Positions 1 to 11,409 of a stretch of DNA of 64,000 nt are shown here, piece by piece; within the stretch, counting starts at the first letter, position 1; each line of letters opens with the position of its first letter. This stretch comes from Euborellia annulipes (Eukaryota > Arthropoda > Insecta > Dermaptera > Anisolabididae). The notes beneath the pieces were generated by a model, which did not search any database, had not been told where the DNA came from, and saw only the letters and a program-made list of their open reading frames with translations. Location: positions 62,001 to 126,000 of the forward strand of contig JAKCPI010000928.1 in assembly GCA_023213315.1 (NCBI GenBank), read 5' to 3'. Both the position numbers and the translations under genes were made by a program.

Positions 1-66
1 CATGAATCCAATACTTTCTCTCTATATATATATTACATATATACATAGGTAAGAGAAAGTAAAAAT
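1..66 (-). repeat. RepA head-hairpin fragment at the window edge
   Basis: CATGAATCCAATACTTTCTC, an (AT)n core and GGTAAGAGAAAGTAAAA match the 3270-3332 head. The copy probably continues to the left outside the window, or is a solo head. Confidence 0.7.
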
Positions 67-90
67 GTTATATAAATTTATTTAAGTTTT

Positions 91-530
91 AAAACCGATG
101 GCTGCCGGGGGACGTTCTTCTTTTTCTTTTTAAAAAACATTCACACTTTTTCTCATTCACACTCACATTCACACACACATTCATACAGTCTTTTCGGCAA
201 CTTAGGCCATTTAAGACTTTGACGATAACCGTTGTAGAGAATGATATATTCTCTACAACATTGTGGGGTCAGGCATTTCTATTTAAGCCATCTGGTATCC
301 AAATGGCTTAAATAAAATCATCGGACTGCCTGGGTCCGAACCCGCGACGTTTGGTATAGGAGGTAGGCACGCAACCTACTACGCCAAACCCGGGGGCCCG
401 GGGGACGTTGCACACGCTTATTCATCGGGACCACCCCCCCACGAGGTTACGCCGTCCTTAATCACAACGATTGAGGTGACCTTTGCTCTTCTCCATTGCC
501 AGGCTCCCGAGTTTTTTGTTTTTGCTATCC
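91..530 (-). repeat. Dispersed repeat G, copy split by the SINE at 117-397
   Basis: Without the SINE, the minus strand reads CTCGGGAGCCTGGCAATGG...ACGTCCCCCGGCAGCCATC. Related copies are at 4502-4635 (plus) and 41485-41585 (minus). They share CTGGCAAYGGAG, GCGTGTRxAACGTCCCCCGG and TAGCCATC. Non-coding, class unknown. Confidence 0.6.
117..397 (-). mobile_element. Full-length tRNA-derived SINE (family 1)
   Basis: Minus-strand copy. The head has an A box (TTTGGCGTAGTAGG) and a B box (GGTTCGGACCC). A body carrying an inverted CCATTTGGATACC/ATGGCTTAAAT segment follows, then the AAATGGCCTAAGTTGCCGAAAA motif region and a GTGAATG-rich, A-rich tail. It is flanked by a perfect 12-base target duplication CCGGGGGACGTT (105-116 and 398-409). 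It inserted into another repeat, whose halves continue at about 91-104 and 410-530. Confidence 0.9.
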
Positions 531-768
531 TTCTTTATTCTTCTCTTTGCGTGATGAGAAAATGAATGAGTTTTTTTTTTTATATATGAAATTATCAAAA
601 AAAATATATATATCTGGTTTTAATTCGTATTTAATTGTCTAGAATTATGTTTTTGTTTTTAATCTAGGTTAAACACATGTGAGGAGGACCACTCGCTTAA
701 ATAATTTTATTCATTTAACTGTTTAATTTGCAAATTTAACAAACAATTAGCCTCTGAATCGAGACTAT

Positions 769-1894
769 TTAGAAACTGAATAATTCTATTCATAAAATAA
801 AATTATATTCTTAAATATTACAATAAAAAATAATATAAATATATATAAAAAAGATTTGACTTTTTACCCACTTCACTAATTTATATAAATATTTAAATTT
901 AATGGACTTGATTTTTACGTGTTTGGATTGATCAAAACGATATACGTTATTATAAAGTAAAAATTTTAAAGGATTGGCTTGGCAATCCTTTGAAAAGGAT
1001 TAGCGATCCAAAAAGCAAATAAGGATTTCGATCCAGATCCAAAATTCCTGAATCGGATAGGAATCATCATCGTTCATTAACCAGACCATTAGTGGCTTTG
1101 TTAAAAAGAATTGAGAATTCATCTTTTGATGCACACCAAAAATGACACATGAAACAACAGTCTGATGCCAATATTATTTTTTTTTTTGTTTTATATTTCC
1201 AATTTTTTCCAATTACTACTCAATGAAGCAAAATTTATTAATTACAAATTCATTTTATTAGTTATTTATAAATCGCATTAAAATAAAATAAAGGCAATAA
1301 CCATCCCTTTATTCTTATCTAAATGTTTTTAATTCAACGGATCATTAAAATAATAATTAGAATAAAAAAAAGGGAGATTTATTAATTACCGGATTATGTT
1401 GAAACTGAATAATTCTATTCATAAAATAAAATTATATTCTTAAATATTACAATAAAAAATAATTTATAAATAAGAAATTATATATAATATTTAAGAATAT
1501 TATATATATCGCGTAGGAAGCAGGGGGTGGGGGGTAGGGGGTTCCCCCCCCCAGTTTGAAATTTTTTGTTTTTTTTGTAAGATTAAAATTAATCAAAATT
1601 TGTTTGTTTTTATTCTGCCAATCAGTACAGAATGTGCTTTAAATTACCGAAATTATGAAAAATAGTGTGCGGCGAACAAAACCCCCCCCCCCGAACACTT
1701 GGATCGCCTGGGTAAGCCGCGAAACGGAGATTTATATAATTAGATATTACTCGTTCGACTCCCGGCGGCACACCCTTATATCTTTTTTCAGGTGCATGAA
1801 GTAATATCTAATTATAAAAAAAATAATATAAATATTTATAAAAAAAGATTTGACTTTTTACTTCGCTAATTTATATAAATATTTAAATTTAATA
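769..1894. repeat. Direct repeats flanking a duplicated segment; the right repeat carries an insertion
   Basis: The block GAAACTGAATAATTCTATTC...TTTAAATTTAAT at 769-905 recurs at 1400-1463 plus 1819-1894. The second copy is split by 355 bases (1464-1818), with AAAAATAAT at both borders (target-site duplication). The insert holds G/C homopolymers, a tRNA-T-arm-like GTTCGACTCCC, and an inverted pair TATAATTAGATATTACT/AGTAATATCTAATTATA (about 1733-1815). Confidence 0.6.
921..1401 (+). repeat. Segmental duplication, copy 1 (shorter)
   Basis: Nearly the same as 6622-7411 over its length, including GGATTGCC/GGCAATCCTTTGAAAAGG, CATCTTTTGATGCACACC and GGGAGATTTATTAATTACCG. It lacks 292 bases present in the other copy (6861-7152). 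Homology also extends upstream of 921 (GGACTTGATTTTTA). Confidence 0.8.
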
Positions 1895-2663
1895 GCACTT
1901 TGTTAATTTTGATTGCTGTTTTTTTTTTTTTTGTATTTTTTTTTTTGCAAACTAAACTTTCTTTTTCTCGTGGGGAAATTAAGTGTTTTTTGACCCTTGA
2001 CTTTGTTTCATCCACTTCATTTATTCATTTCTAAAATATTTTTCATTTTAACGAGCGTCAGAGAGATGACCTCCAGGCTATCCTATTATAACATTAACGT
2101 TAGCATTAAGCAAAAACAGTCATTTCCTGAGGGGGGCTTGAAGAGATAGGGTGGCTGTTGACCAATGGCTGAACGTTAGACTAACGATTGGAGGCAAAAG
2201 ACACGCGCATATGCGATTTATTTGCAACACCCCATTCCTAAATAAAGAAAGGACACTTGACAGAACGAACGTTCATTAAAAGCGCCTAAAACCCCTCGCT
2301 AATATTTCCACCCTCTCAAATCCCGGAAATGACCACTTTGTCGCGATGATGGCGTGTGCATTCACGTTTGAACCCTAAATATATATATAGATAGATAGAT
2401 AGGTACTAAATTGGTGATAGGGTGGTGGGGGAGGTGCTATTTGGAAGCGTTTGGTTTGCTCTCCACTTTGTCAAACTTCTCTTGTTCGAGTCACGTACTA
2501 AACGTAACTAAACATTGGCAGTCAAATAGGAAAGGCTAAATATCAGATAACATAATTAAGTGAGCCCGAGCGAGGAGGCTGCAAAAGATAATTTGAACCT
2601 ATTTGAGATTATTTGATAATCAAATTTTGTATTATCTAAATTCTGTTAGTACAGATAATGAAG

Positions 2664-3331
2664 AAAAAATCTGGTGTGACTGGCGCACAGCACACAACTT
2701 TCTCTTACCTTCGGTAATCGAAAGTTGTGTTCTGTGCTTGTCACACCAGATTTTTTGTGTCGACATGTATTTAGTTTCCGACAGTAGGGTACAATTGAAT
2801 TCAAGATGTAAAATTTATAAGTATGGGAAAATATTTATATTTTGATACCATGGCAACCATTTCTCCTAACTTTTCTATGGAGTACAAGAGTAAAGTGGTC
2901 TTCAGAAGATTTCAATCACAAAATGAGAATATACATTTTATAGAGAATCTAAAAAATAATTGATTTTTGAATTAAAAAAAAAATCGTTGGAGCAAATTTT
3001 GAGAAAATCGAAAAAAACTGAAAAAGTACATCAGTAAAGTACTAGTACTCTTTGGCCGATTTTGATTAAAAGCTTATTTTTCCGGTCCCGGGGGTGTTTA
3101 ACTTAAATATAAAATTTCAGCCTCATAGCTCAATTCCTTCATGCTTAAAATTGAACACCCACCCACCCACACACCCACAGACAGACCATGTCGCGAAAAC
3201 CACTTTTTTGGATTCAGGGGACCTCAAAACGTGAAGATCCATCAAAATCTCGACATCGAATTTTTGACATGAAACCAATACTTTCTCTCTATATATATAT
3301 TACATAATATACATAGGTAAGAGAAAGTAAA
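2664..3331 (-). repeat. RepA copy, near full length, minus strand
   Basis: Runs from the tail hairpin (2664-2756, arms AAAAAATCTGGTGTGAC / GTCACACCAGATTTTTT) to the (AT)n head hairpin (3272-3331, ACTTTCTCTC...GGTAAGAGAAAGT). Internal landmarks in element order: TTCGATGTCGAGATTTTGAT, GAGGTCCCCTGAATCC, a CA/TG-rich stretch, AAGCATGAAGGAATTGAG, a poly-T/CGATTTTCTC block and the palindrome GATACCATGGCAAC (2844-2857). The plus-strand open frame at 2603-2845 is produced by the hairpin and is not a gene. Confidence 0.85.
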
Positions 3332-3418
3332 ATATTTGTCAAAAATTCGATGTCGAGATTTTGATGAATATACACGTTTTGATTAAATATTTTTCGAGAT
3401 TTATATATTTGAATAAGA

Positions 3419-4321
3419 CAGGGGCGTATATAGAAATTTTTATCGGGGGGGGGGGGGGCCCAAACTCAAAAATTTTTCTGAGGAAAATTTTTTTTTTAAG
3501 AAACTATACTTTTTTTCACACGAAATATTTTGAGGAACATTTTTTCTATTGCGGAACCAAAGTTGTCCATCCTGCGGAAAAATTTGTTGTGCTGATGTCT
3601 GTATATCCCTATACAGGGTGTCCGGTAAAGAATGGATAACCTTGAAATGTCTTATAGTATAACTTATGGCCGTTCAGAAAAAAAATTGAAACAAAATATA
3701 TCATAAGTAGTACCTAAGATATGATTTTTTTAAAAGAAAGGTCTAATTTTTTTACCTTGTTTTACTTTTATGAACACTACGATCAGAAATGAATGGATTC
3801 CATCGGTTTGTTGTTATTTTATTATTATACACGAACTATGCTAATAGATAAACAGTGAATAGTATGACTAGCTATTGCACTTTTTTATTAAAAAATTAGC
3901 AAATTCCAATAAAATAGCCAGGTGGTCGTTTTAACACTGATTTTAATTATTTTAATTTGCTAATTTTTTAATAAAAAAGTGCAATAGCTAGTCATACTAT
4001 TCACTGTTTATCTATTAGCATAGTTCGTGTATAATAATAAAATAACAACAAACCGATGGAATCCATTCATTTCTGATCGTAGTTTTCATAAAAGTAAAAC
4101 AAGGTAAAAAAATTAGACCTTTCTTTAAAAATCATATCTTAGGTACTACTTATGATATATTTTGTTTCAATTTTTTCTGAACGGCCATAAGTTATACTAT
4201 AAGACATTTCAAGGTTATCCATTCTTTACCGGACACCCTATATATGTATATGTGTTTGGGAAATTTCGGGGGGGGGGGCCCGGGCCCCCCCCCTCCCCCC
4301 CCCCCCCTAAATACGCTCCTG
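3419..4321. mobile_element. hAT-like non-autonomous element containing a nested palindromic element
   Basis: Terminal inverted repeats CAGGGGCGTATATAG / CAGGAGCGTATTTAG followed inside by long G runs, with a perfect 8-base target duplication GAATAAGA (3411-3418 and 4322-4329). An 8-base duplication and this type of end fit the hAT superfamily. No transposase frame. The core is occupied by the element at 3612-4242. Confidence 0.8.
3612..4242. mobile_element. ~630-base long-arm palindromic (foldback) element
   Basis: Two nearly perfect arms of about 290 bases (3612-3906 and 3953-4242) around a ~45-base loop. Ends are TACAGGGTGTCCGGTAAAG / TATAGGGTGTCCGGTAAAG. The A+T-rich flanks make the target duplication ambiguous (TA or TATA). 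No coding capacity; the arms could fold into a very stable hairpin. Confidence 0.8.
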
Positions 4322-4501
4322 GAATAAGATAATAGTATTCAAAATACCTCGATTCGGATTTAACTAGTCATAGATATATTTAACAAGACTGTTAAATACT
4401 AGTACTTTACTGATGTTCTTTTTAAGTTTTTTTTTTTCGATTTTCTCAAAATTCGCTCTAACGATTTTGATTGAAATTTAGATGCTCTTTCAAATATATA
4501 T

Positions 4502-4690
4502 TGGCCGGGGGGGACTGGCAACGGAGTTGAGCAACAGTCACCACAATTTTGTTAAGCAATGCCAAGCACGGCGATTGGTGACCCCCAGAAATCAGCGTGT
4601 AGAACGTCCCCCGGTAGCCATCAGGGTATTATAAATGCAATAATATATATGTAAAATTAAAACCCTAGTGGCCTCTGTAGACGAAAAAGG
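4502..4690 (+). repeat. Dispersed repeat G inside a RepA copy
   Basis: Begins GGCCGGGGGGGACTGGCAAC, contains GCGTGTAGAACGTCCCCCGG and TAGCCATC, and ends in an A-rich stretch. It separates two parts of the plus-strand RepA copy that are contiguous elsewhere (...CTTTCAAATATATATT before, AATGTATATTCTCATTTTGC after). Confidence 0.6.
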
Positions 4691-4961
4691 GGAATAAAAA
4701 AAAATGTATATTCTCATTTTGCTCTCAAAATTGTATGAAGCACACTTTACTCTTGTACTTCATAGAAAAGATAAGAGAAATGGTTGCCATGGTAACAAAA
4801 TAATAAATATTTTTGTATGTTTATAAATTCGATATCTTGAATTCTAATATATTGGCGGAAACTAAATATGTCTCGACACAAAAAATCTGGTGTGACAAGC
4901 ACAGAACACAACTTTCGATTACCGAAGGAGGGCTGTGCTACTAGACACATCAGATTTTTCT

Positions 4962-6140
4962 ATCGTGAACATCCCACGAATAGCACATACAATATCGCAT
5001 TGTGCGTCTAAATTTATAGGTATCTTTATGTACAAATATATGGGCGTAGTGATGATACCAGAGTTAGAATTCACTCCGTATTAAAAAAAATTTAATTTTT
5101 ATTGAAAAAAATTATCTATTTATCCGCTAGGAAATATTCAACATAAATAAATATTTGCTTCAATTTTCAGGCTTATTTATTTTATCGAAACATATCGTTT
5201 TTATATTATGTTTATATTTAATAAAAACAGGAAAAAAAAAAAAAAAAACTTGTGATGACATTTCCATTGGAATTGATGAGAAATTTAAAAAATGTTGATG
5301 TTGTTATTTTGACTGTCGAATCCATGTGTCATATCAACAATAAAACCACTCTACATGAATTTATTATTTAAAAACATTTATTTCTATCATTTAACATCGA
5401 ATTTACAAATGGATCATTAAAAAGTTTTTTTTTTTTTTTACATTCTTCAACTATTGGTATAACTAAATTTTTGTTTTACAAATTTTATGATTGGTTTCAT
5501 TATTTTACTGTAATTATTTCTAGCCATTTAAATTCCATCGGCCTCTGGGCTCTTAATTTTTTTTCCGAACCCTCTCGCTTTTGTTTATCAAATTGAACAA
5601 TTTTTTTTTCCTTTCTCTGTCGTACAACATGTTATCGTTTACACTATTTGTATTATTCATAATTAGCTTATATTTTTTTTGTTGTGTTATATTACTAGTA
5701 GTGAGATCAGTCTTAAATATTACCTATTTTATTCACAAATTTATAAATTTTCAGTTTATTTTTTATTTTAGACCTTTCTCATTAAAGTTTTGATTGAAAT
5801 TAAGGGTAACATATTTTTTTTTATTTGAGGAACAGTTTGTTTTTAGTGATAGAAATATTTTTTGAGGCCCCCTCAATCCAAAATGACTTGGTCAATTACA
5901 GGAGAAGGTGAATAAATCTCATAAATGGTTTGATTTACCAAGAATACATTAAGCTCCCATTTCGGTGTTTTTATGTGTAATATTTCTTAGAAACATATTT
6001 ATAAGAAGATTTAGAAATTGAAATCGGCATATTTAATCACACCTGATATAAGATCATGATAACAAAAAGCATTTCCTTAATTTTTAATATTAATTGTTTT
6101 ACCCTATCTTATCCGATGCTTGATTTTCTAAATAAATTAT
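4962..6140. other. AT-rich stretch, no gene seen
   Basis: Poly-A/T runs and simple AT sequence. The 70-codon Phe/Leu-rich frame at 5581-5793 is compositional. Nothing else recognised. Confidence 0.6.
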
Positions 6141-6159
6141 ATATTTAACAAGACTGTGA

Positions 6160-6262
6160 GTGTTTTTTATTGATGAGGCCAAACATCCCATGACCCCGGG
6201 AACCGAACCCAGGATCTCCGCCTTTCCGGGGCATAGACGTGCTATCCATTGCACCAGGCCAC
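6160..6262 (-). mobile_element. tRNA-like sequence, SINE head or tRNA pseudogene
   Basis: The minus strand reads GGTGGCCTGGTGCAATGGAT, AGCACGTC (A box, Arg-tRNA-like) and then GGGTTCGGTTCCCGG (B box and T arm). The 3' acceptor does not pair with the 5' side, so it is not a functional tRNA. Short inverted pieces (GTGAGTGTTTTTTATTG and CAATAAAACTCAC) flank it. Confidence 0.55.
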
Positions 6263-6621
6263 CGGACCCTCGACCTGTACCAATAAAACTCACTAACTAG
6301 TAACGAAAACGTGAAAAACTTTAAAGAAAAATTTCCACTTATGCGCCGCTTGTTAAATTTATTTATTTAGCTATAAATTATATTTTAACTACAGTCCGAA
6401 ACGATAGGGATGCGCCAGAGAAAAAAAAAAAAAAATTAGCGATCCGATCCAATTTAGAAAAAGGATCACACTGTTTCAGATTCGCGATCCGAAAATCCAA
6501 TCCGGACTTGATTTTTAGTTGTTTTTTTTTTTTTTTTTGGAATGGGTGCAAAGGTCGAAGAATAATGACCAATAGTCACAGAGAGGAAGAAAATAAAAAC
6601 AAAGGAGAAGAAAAGGGGAAA

Positions 6622-7411
6622 CTTGGATTGATATACGTTATTAAAAAGTAAAAATTTTAAAGGATTGCCAAAATCCTTTGAAAAGGATTAGCGATACCTG
6701 ATCCAGAAAGCAAATAAGGATTTCGATCCAGATCCAAAAATCCTGAATCGGATAGGAATCATCATCCATTAACATCCATTAACCAAACCATTTGAGGCTT
6801 TGTTAAAAAGAATTGAGAATTCATCTTTTGATGCACACCAAAAATGACACATGAAACAACATTTTTGAAGCTTAAAGTTTGTTTCTCTTTAATGGTTTCT
6901 TTAAAAATTTAAAAAAAAAAAAAATTATTGTATAAATGTATATTAATAAATAAAATTAAGGGTTGCCGAACTCGCCGTACACAGTGGTAGGCCTTTTATG
7001 CTAGGAGTCAATAAAAAAAAAAATTATTATGTCTTGCTTAATTTACTTGATAATTTGGATATAAATTTGTTGACGAATAGAATAGAATGGATTTTCTTTT
7101 TTTACTAACTTTAAATAAAATTTTAAATTTCGTAATTTTAATCTATTTTAAAGTCTGATGCCAATATTAATTTTTTTTTTTTTTGTTTTATATCCAATTT
7201 TTTCCAATTACTACTCAATGAAGCAAAACTTATTAATAACAAATTCATTGAATTAACACAGATTTTATTAGTTATTTATAAATCGCATTAAAATAAAATA
7301 AAGGCAATAACCATCCCTTTATTCTTATCTAAATGTTTTTAATTCAACGGATCATTAAAATAATAATTAGAATAAAAAAAAGGGAGATTTATTAATTACC
7401 GGATTATGTTG
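6622..7411 (+). repeat. Segmental duplication, copy 2 (longer)
   Basis: Same orientation and high similarity to 921-1401, with an extra internal 292 bases (6861-7152) and a ~100-base poly-T and purine-rich insertion upstream (about 6520-6621). The upstream part has GATCC/GGATC palindromic words and TAGGGATGCGCC, reminiscent of hAT ends. No coding capacity. Confidence 0.8.
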
Positions 7412-8147
7412 CTCATTATATTTTCTGTAAAAATATTTGTTTTAAATTGGCGAACAAATTAACAAAATTACACACATCAAGGGAGTAGAAAAAAAAATGG
7501 AAACGACTAACAGAAAGCAAATATGTGCTAATGATTTAATCGAGATAAATCTTAAAATATGTTAGAAATTATAGGATAATTAAATCGAAAGGGTAGAATA
7601 ATTAGCCAAATGATGGGTTATCGAAGATTAACAAGGGCGATATCATAATTAAGGGGGAAAAGTATAGAGTCTTGAGAAGGGCACTTTCTTCACTCTCGGC
7701 CATTTATCTCTAGGATCAAACATCTTCATTAGGGCCTGCTAGATAATTATTGCCCTAAAAAGAGCTTTGATTAACTTTAATTATTGGTTTATATTGTAAT
7801 TTTACTATTCTTGTTTGTGTTTTCTATTTTAAAATTCCAATAGAATTGCAGTGGTTTGTTTTTAGCGAGATTATTTCTTTAAATACTAGTTTATTTTGAA
7901 GGAAAGGAAAATTACTTTATTATTTGCCTGGGGGATCGGCAAACTTTACTAAACATTTACTGCTTCTCGAAACATTTTAAATTTTTGCTTTAAACTATTA
8001 TGCTACTACATATCGGAAATACATACACACTTATTGGCATCGGATGTTTTATTTTTGTCTTTATCACTGTTCATTAAAAAATAAAATGTTCTCAGGAAGT
8101 ATTTTTACGAATATTCATGTGACTCGCAAGCCATGTAATTGATTAAT
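7412..8147. other. AT-rich stretch, nothing recognised
   Basis: No repeat copy, splice-bounded frame or hairpin stood out. The same holds for 8491-9552, apart from a short balanced patch near 9285-9330. Confidence 0.5.
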
Positions 8148-8490
8148 AAAAAATCTGGTGTGATGTCGCACAGCACACAACTTTTTTCTTACTTTCGGTA
8201 ATTGTAAGTTGTGTTCTGTGCTTGGTACACCAGATTTTTTGTGTCGAGATATATTTAGTTTTCACCGATATATTAGAATTCAAAATTTAGTACTTTTCGG
8301 CCAATTTTGATTAAAAGCTTATTTTCACGCCCTAGGTGGGCTGGGTGTCTAACTTAAATATAAAATTGTCAACCTCCTAGCTCAATTCCTTCATGCTTAA
8401 AATTGAACACACACAGACAGACCATTTTACGAAAACCACTTTTTGCATTCAGGGGACCTCAAAACGTGTATAACCATCAAAATAATAATA
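8148..8490 (-). repeat. RepA copy with internal deletion
   Basis: The tail hairpin (8148-8240) is followed by the GTCTCGACAC-side flank, then jumps to the TTGGCCGAAAAGTACT/AAGCATGAAGG part. The CATGG palindrome segment and the head hairpin are missing. Other landmarks (GAGGTCCCCTGAATGC) are intact. Confidence 0.8.
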
Positions 8491-9552
8491 ATATAATAAT
8501 AGCCTTATTTATTGGAATCAGTCCTTCCTTGCTCAGTTTTTGGTTCAAAATTTCCTTTTGGATGATTCCCCATCAAAGTATTTAAATAAATTTGAAAAAA
8601 AAAACTTCATAAAATTCTATGAATAAACAAACATTCGTGGGTAGGATGAGATTTTCGTATAAATGGTTATTTGGTTGCCTATCTCCCAGGAACTAAACAC
8701 CAATAATTCGTTTTGTTTTCGGTTCCACAGGAACATCAAAATTTCGTTTCACATATAATTTAATCAGTATTTCGAATGTAGATAATAATAAAAAATAGAG
8801 ATATAAATTCAGTTAAATTCCTCTATTTATTCACTTAAAACCTTTAACTAGGCCTTTGTTAGTGCAGCGTAGATAGTTACAAGATATATGCCTACGAGAA
8901 GTGAATTTCCTTGAATAGAATACTTTTATTTACTCGGAACATTTAATATGTTTTCTTTCTTGCTGTGATTCTGCAACACATTTCTCGTTCTATCCCCTTT
9001 ATCATATTGATCTCCAGATAGAAAAGTTTAATTTCAATTAAAATGAATCGTAGTAATAAATAGCTGACTAGTATTTAAGAATAAACAATTATGTACTACA
9101 GAAATAAATATTTATTCATATTATTAAGTGAATGCCTTAAAAGAAGTCAAGTTTTCCCTCTCTACAAATCATTTTGTGTTATTGATAGGGGTAAAACAAA
9201 TACCTGGATGGCAATCACGAGTTACTCAGATCAAATGATAACAGTTAGTACTTCTGTTCTCTGTTTACCAGTTTTTCCTATTATTGTCAGGCCGTCAGAC
9301 GGGCCCGCTTAATCCTTCCTCCTCTTGGTCGCATTGGTCGTTAAAATTCCGATTTGAGATTAACGACAGAAGATCTAAAATTTTCACACACACTATCAAA
9401 AAACAAAAATTTTGGGAAAATCCTAGATCCAAATATCTTTTAAATTTTATTATTATATTTTTTAATCTTAATTTTCAATTTTTTTTTAGGCCTATGAAGT
9501 TCAGTGTGAACTCTCATTTTTTTTTGTTTATTTTCTCAAATCAAAGATTAAT

Positions 9553-10000
9553 TAAGGGCCGGTTGCTTCAGTTCTAATTAACTATCAATCCCTCGGATAA
9601 GCTAGTTCACTATGACTTTAGTCTTTTCAGTTCTAATTAAGCTAATTATATGATTAAATAAGAGCCCAGATCGTAATCAGTTAACTAACAAGATACAAAA
9701 TTCTGCATAAGCCTTAACTAATGGGTGAAATTGCAAACACAAGCCTGTTTTATTATTTATTTTATTAGAAATTTTTAAATTTTAGCTAAAAAAAATATTA
9801 ATTTTTATTTTTAATCATTTTTATAACTAATGCTTTTATTAAGTTCACAAAACTTTCGTTATACCTGAGATATTTAATTATATGTGAAAAAACTCTTTTT
9901 TTTTAATTCGAAGGTTAAACGTGTTCTTGTTTGCTATATCGATGATTTGTCCGATAAATATACTTGAAGCAATCGACCTTAAAACTTTTTTTAATCATTT
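9553..10000 (+). mobile_element. ~450-base unclassified inverted-end repeat, copy 1
   Basis: Starts AGGGCCGGTTGCTTCAGTTC, contains CCTCGGATAAGCTAGTTCAC, GATTAAATAAGAGCCCAGAT and CACAAGCCTGTTTTATTATT, and ends near GTTTGCTATATCGATGATTT. It matches 27006-27475 along its length. Confidence 0.6.
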
Positions 10001-10609
10001 GTTTGACATGTCGAAAGGTAAGCAAATGCATTTAGCATCCCATTAATAAATCATTTTAAGGGCTGGTCTTTTTAGGAGTCCCCACCTACCAGGGGGTCTT
10101 AAGGCTTTGTCCAGCGCTATTGTCTCAAGATTCCGAATATCATTGTTTGTCCAGGACCCCCTGTTGTGTGGACAATGCCCTCCCAGGCTAAGGCGAAGGG
10201 GATGCTGTTTTGTATCAACAAGGGAGGGATGGGTGAGGAGGGGGACAAAAATATTGAGCTTATTTCACTGAATGAAATGTCGGAATATATTTTTTAAGGG
10301 CCCATCAAAAGATACATATAATAGGCCATTCGGTTACAAAAGATTTTTTTAATATCGTATAAAAGCAAAACCAGCATGTTATATATTTTATTGATATTGT
10401 ATGATCTTTATCTCTATAATAAAAATAAGCATCTTTTCAAATATATTTTCGTATATTAAAAATATTATATTTTTTAATTTTTTTTTTTTTTTAATGTAAT
10501 ATGAAATTTTTAGTAATATCAAAGATAAAAATCTCTTTAACTTATATTTTTATCAAGATGTGGGAAATATTTGCACTTGCCATTTAACGCTTATTCGTAG
10601 AATTAGTAA
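10001..10609. other. AT-rich stretch with a G+C-richer patch
   Basis: The patch at 10070-10210 (CCCCACCTACCAGGGGGTC ... GTCCAGGACCCCCTG) has weak internal inverted similarity. It may be a worn element. No gene. Confidence 0.4.
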
Positions 10610-10700
10610 TTTTTTTGAAGGTCTTTTTCGGCATCTAAGGCCATTTAGACCCCATTCCTATTTATTTCAAATAATTGGTAGATTCAATATAAATAGGCCT
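10610..10700 (-). mobile_element. SINE 3'-tail fragment
   Basis: The minus strand reads AATAAATAGGAATGGGG, TCTAAATGGCCTTAGATGCC and GAAAAAGACC plus an A-run, the tail also found at 21.6, 24.3, 29.9, 30.0, 32.1 and 45.2 kb. No head is recognisable. Confidence 0.6.
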
Positions 10701-11409
10701 AATTAACAAAACGAAAATCTATTAATGAATTGGCCAGTTGGTTGCCTCAACCAGTTAAAAAATTATTGTTTTTACTTTCTCTTACCCTATAATTATTAAC
10801 AGCATCACTTCTTAACTTTTTCAAAGAAATTTATTATATTCTTGTATGATCTTTTTCCCCCTATAAGATCTTTTATTTCATTTTGTAATTTTTTTATTCA
10901 TAGCAATTTTTTTTTTTCTAATTTCTATAATTGAGTTGCTTATTAAACTAGCGAAGAAGAGAGAGAGAAGAGACAATAATTAAATAACAAATAGTTAACC
11001 ACATCCTTCGAAGTAATATTCAATTTGTGAATACTAAGGGAGACATGGCTGTTTATAAAGGAGAGTTGGCGTTTAAAACTTCCCTTTTGGGCTCTGAACA
11101 TTACGCCCTAATATTAAGGGGTGTTTTCACCTTCTCAGTTCAACTAAATTTTCAGTTCACATCCCTCCATTAAGAGAAAATTCAACTGTAGCGGCTTAAT
11201 TCTAATTTAAAAACTTAGTCGAGTAGAGAATAAGTTCGGAGTAAATAAAATCTCAGTTTTATTAAAGAATATATTGTATAAATAGCAAGTGAAGTAACTT
11301 TTTTTTTCATGTAAACTTTTTTGGTTTGAAAGAATGGGAGAGAGAGAGATAAAGGGCGGAAAGAAGTAATGTAATTTTAGGGTGTCAAAATACTTTATTT
11401 TAATTGTAG

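Larger units (their letters stand above)
3332..4961 (+). repeat. RepA copy, plus strand, split by two insertions
   Basis: Starts immediately after the head hairpin of the minus copy (GTCAAAAATTCGATGTCGAG), so the two copies are head to head. It is split by the hAT-like element 3419-4321 and repeat G at 4502-4690, and ends in a tail hairpin (4879-4959) that has lost part of one arm. It carries GTTGCCATGGTAAC at 4783-4796. Confidence 0.8.

Noticed and set aside
6160..6262. Possible functional tRNA-Arg gene on the minus strand
   Set aside because: A and B boxes are good, but the acceptor stem does not pair and the surroundings look like an inserted repeat. Kept only as tRNA-like/SINE.
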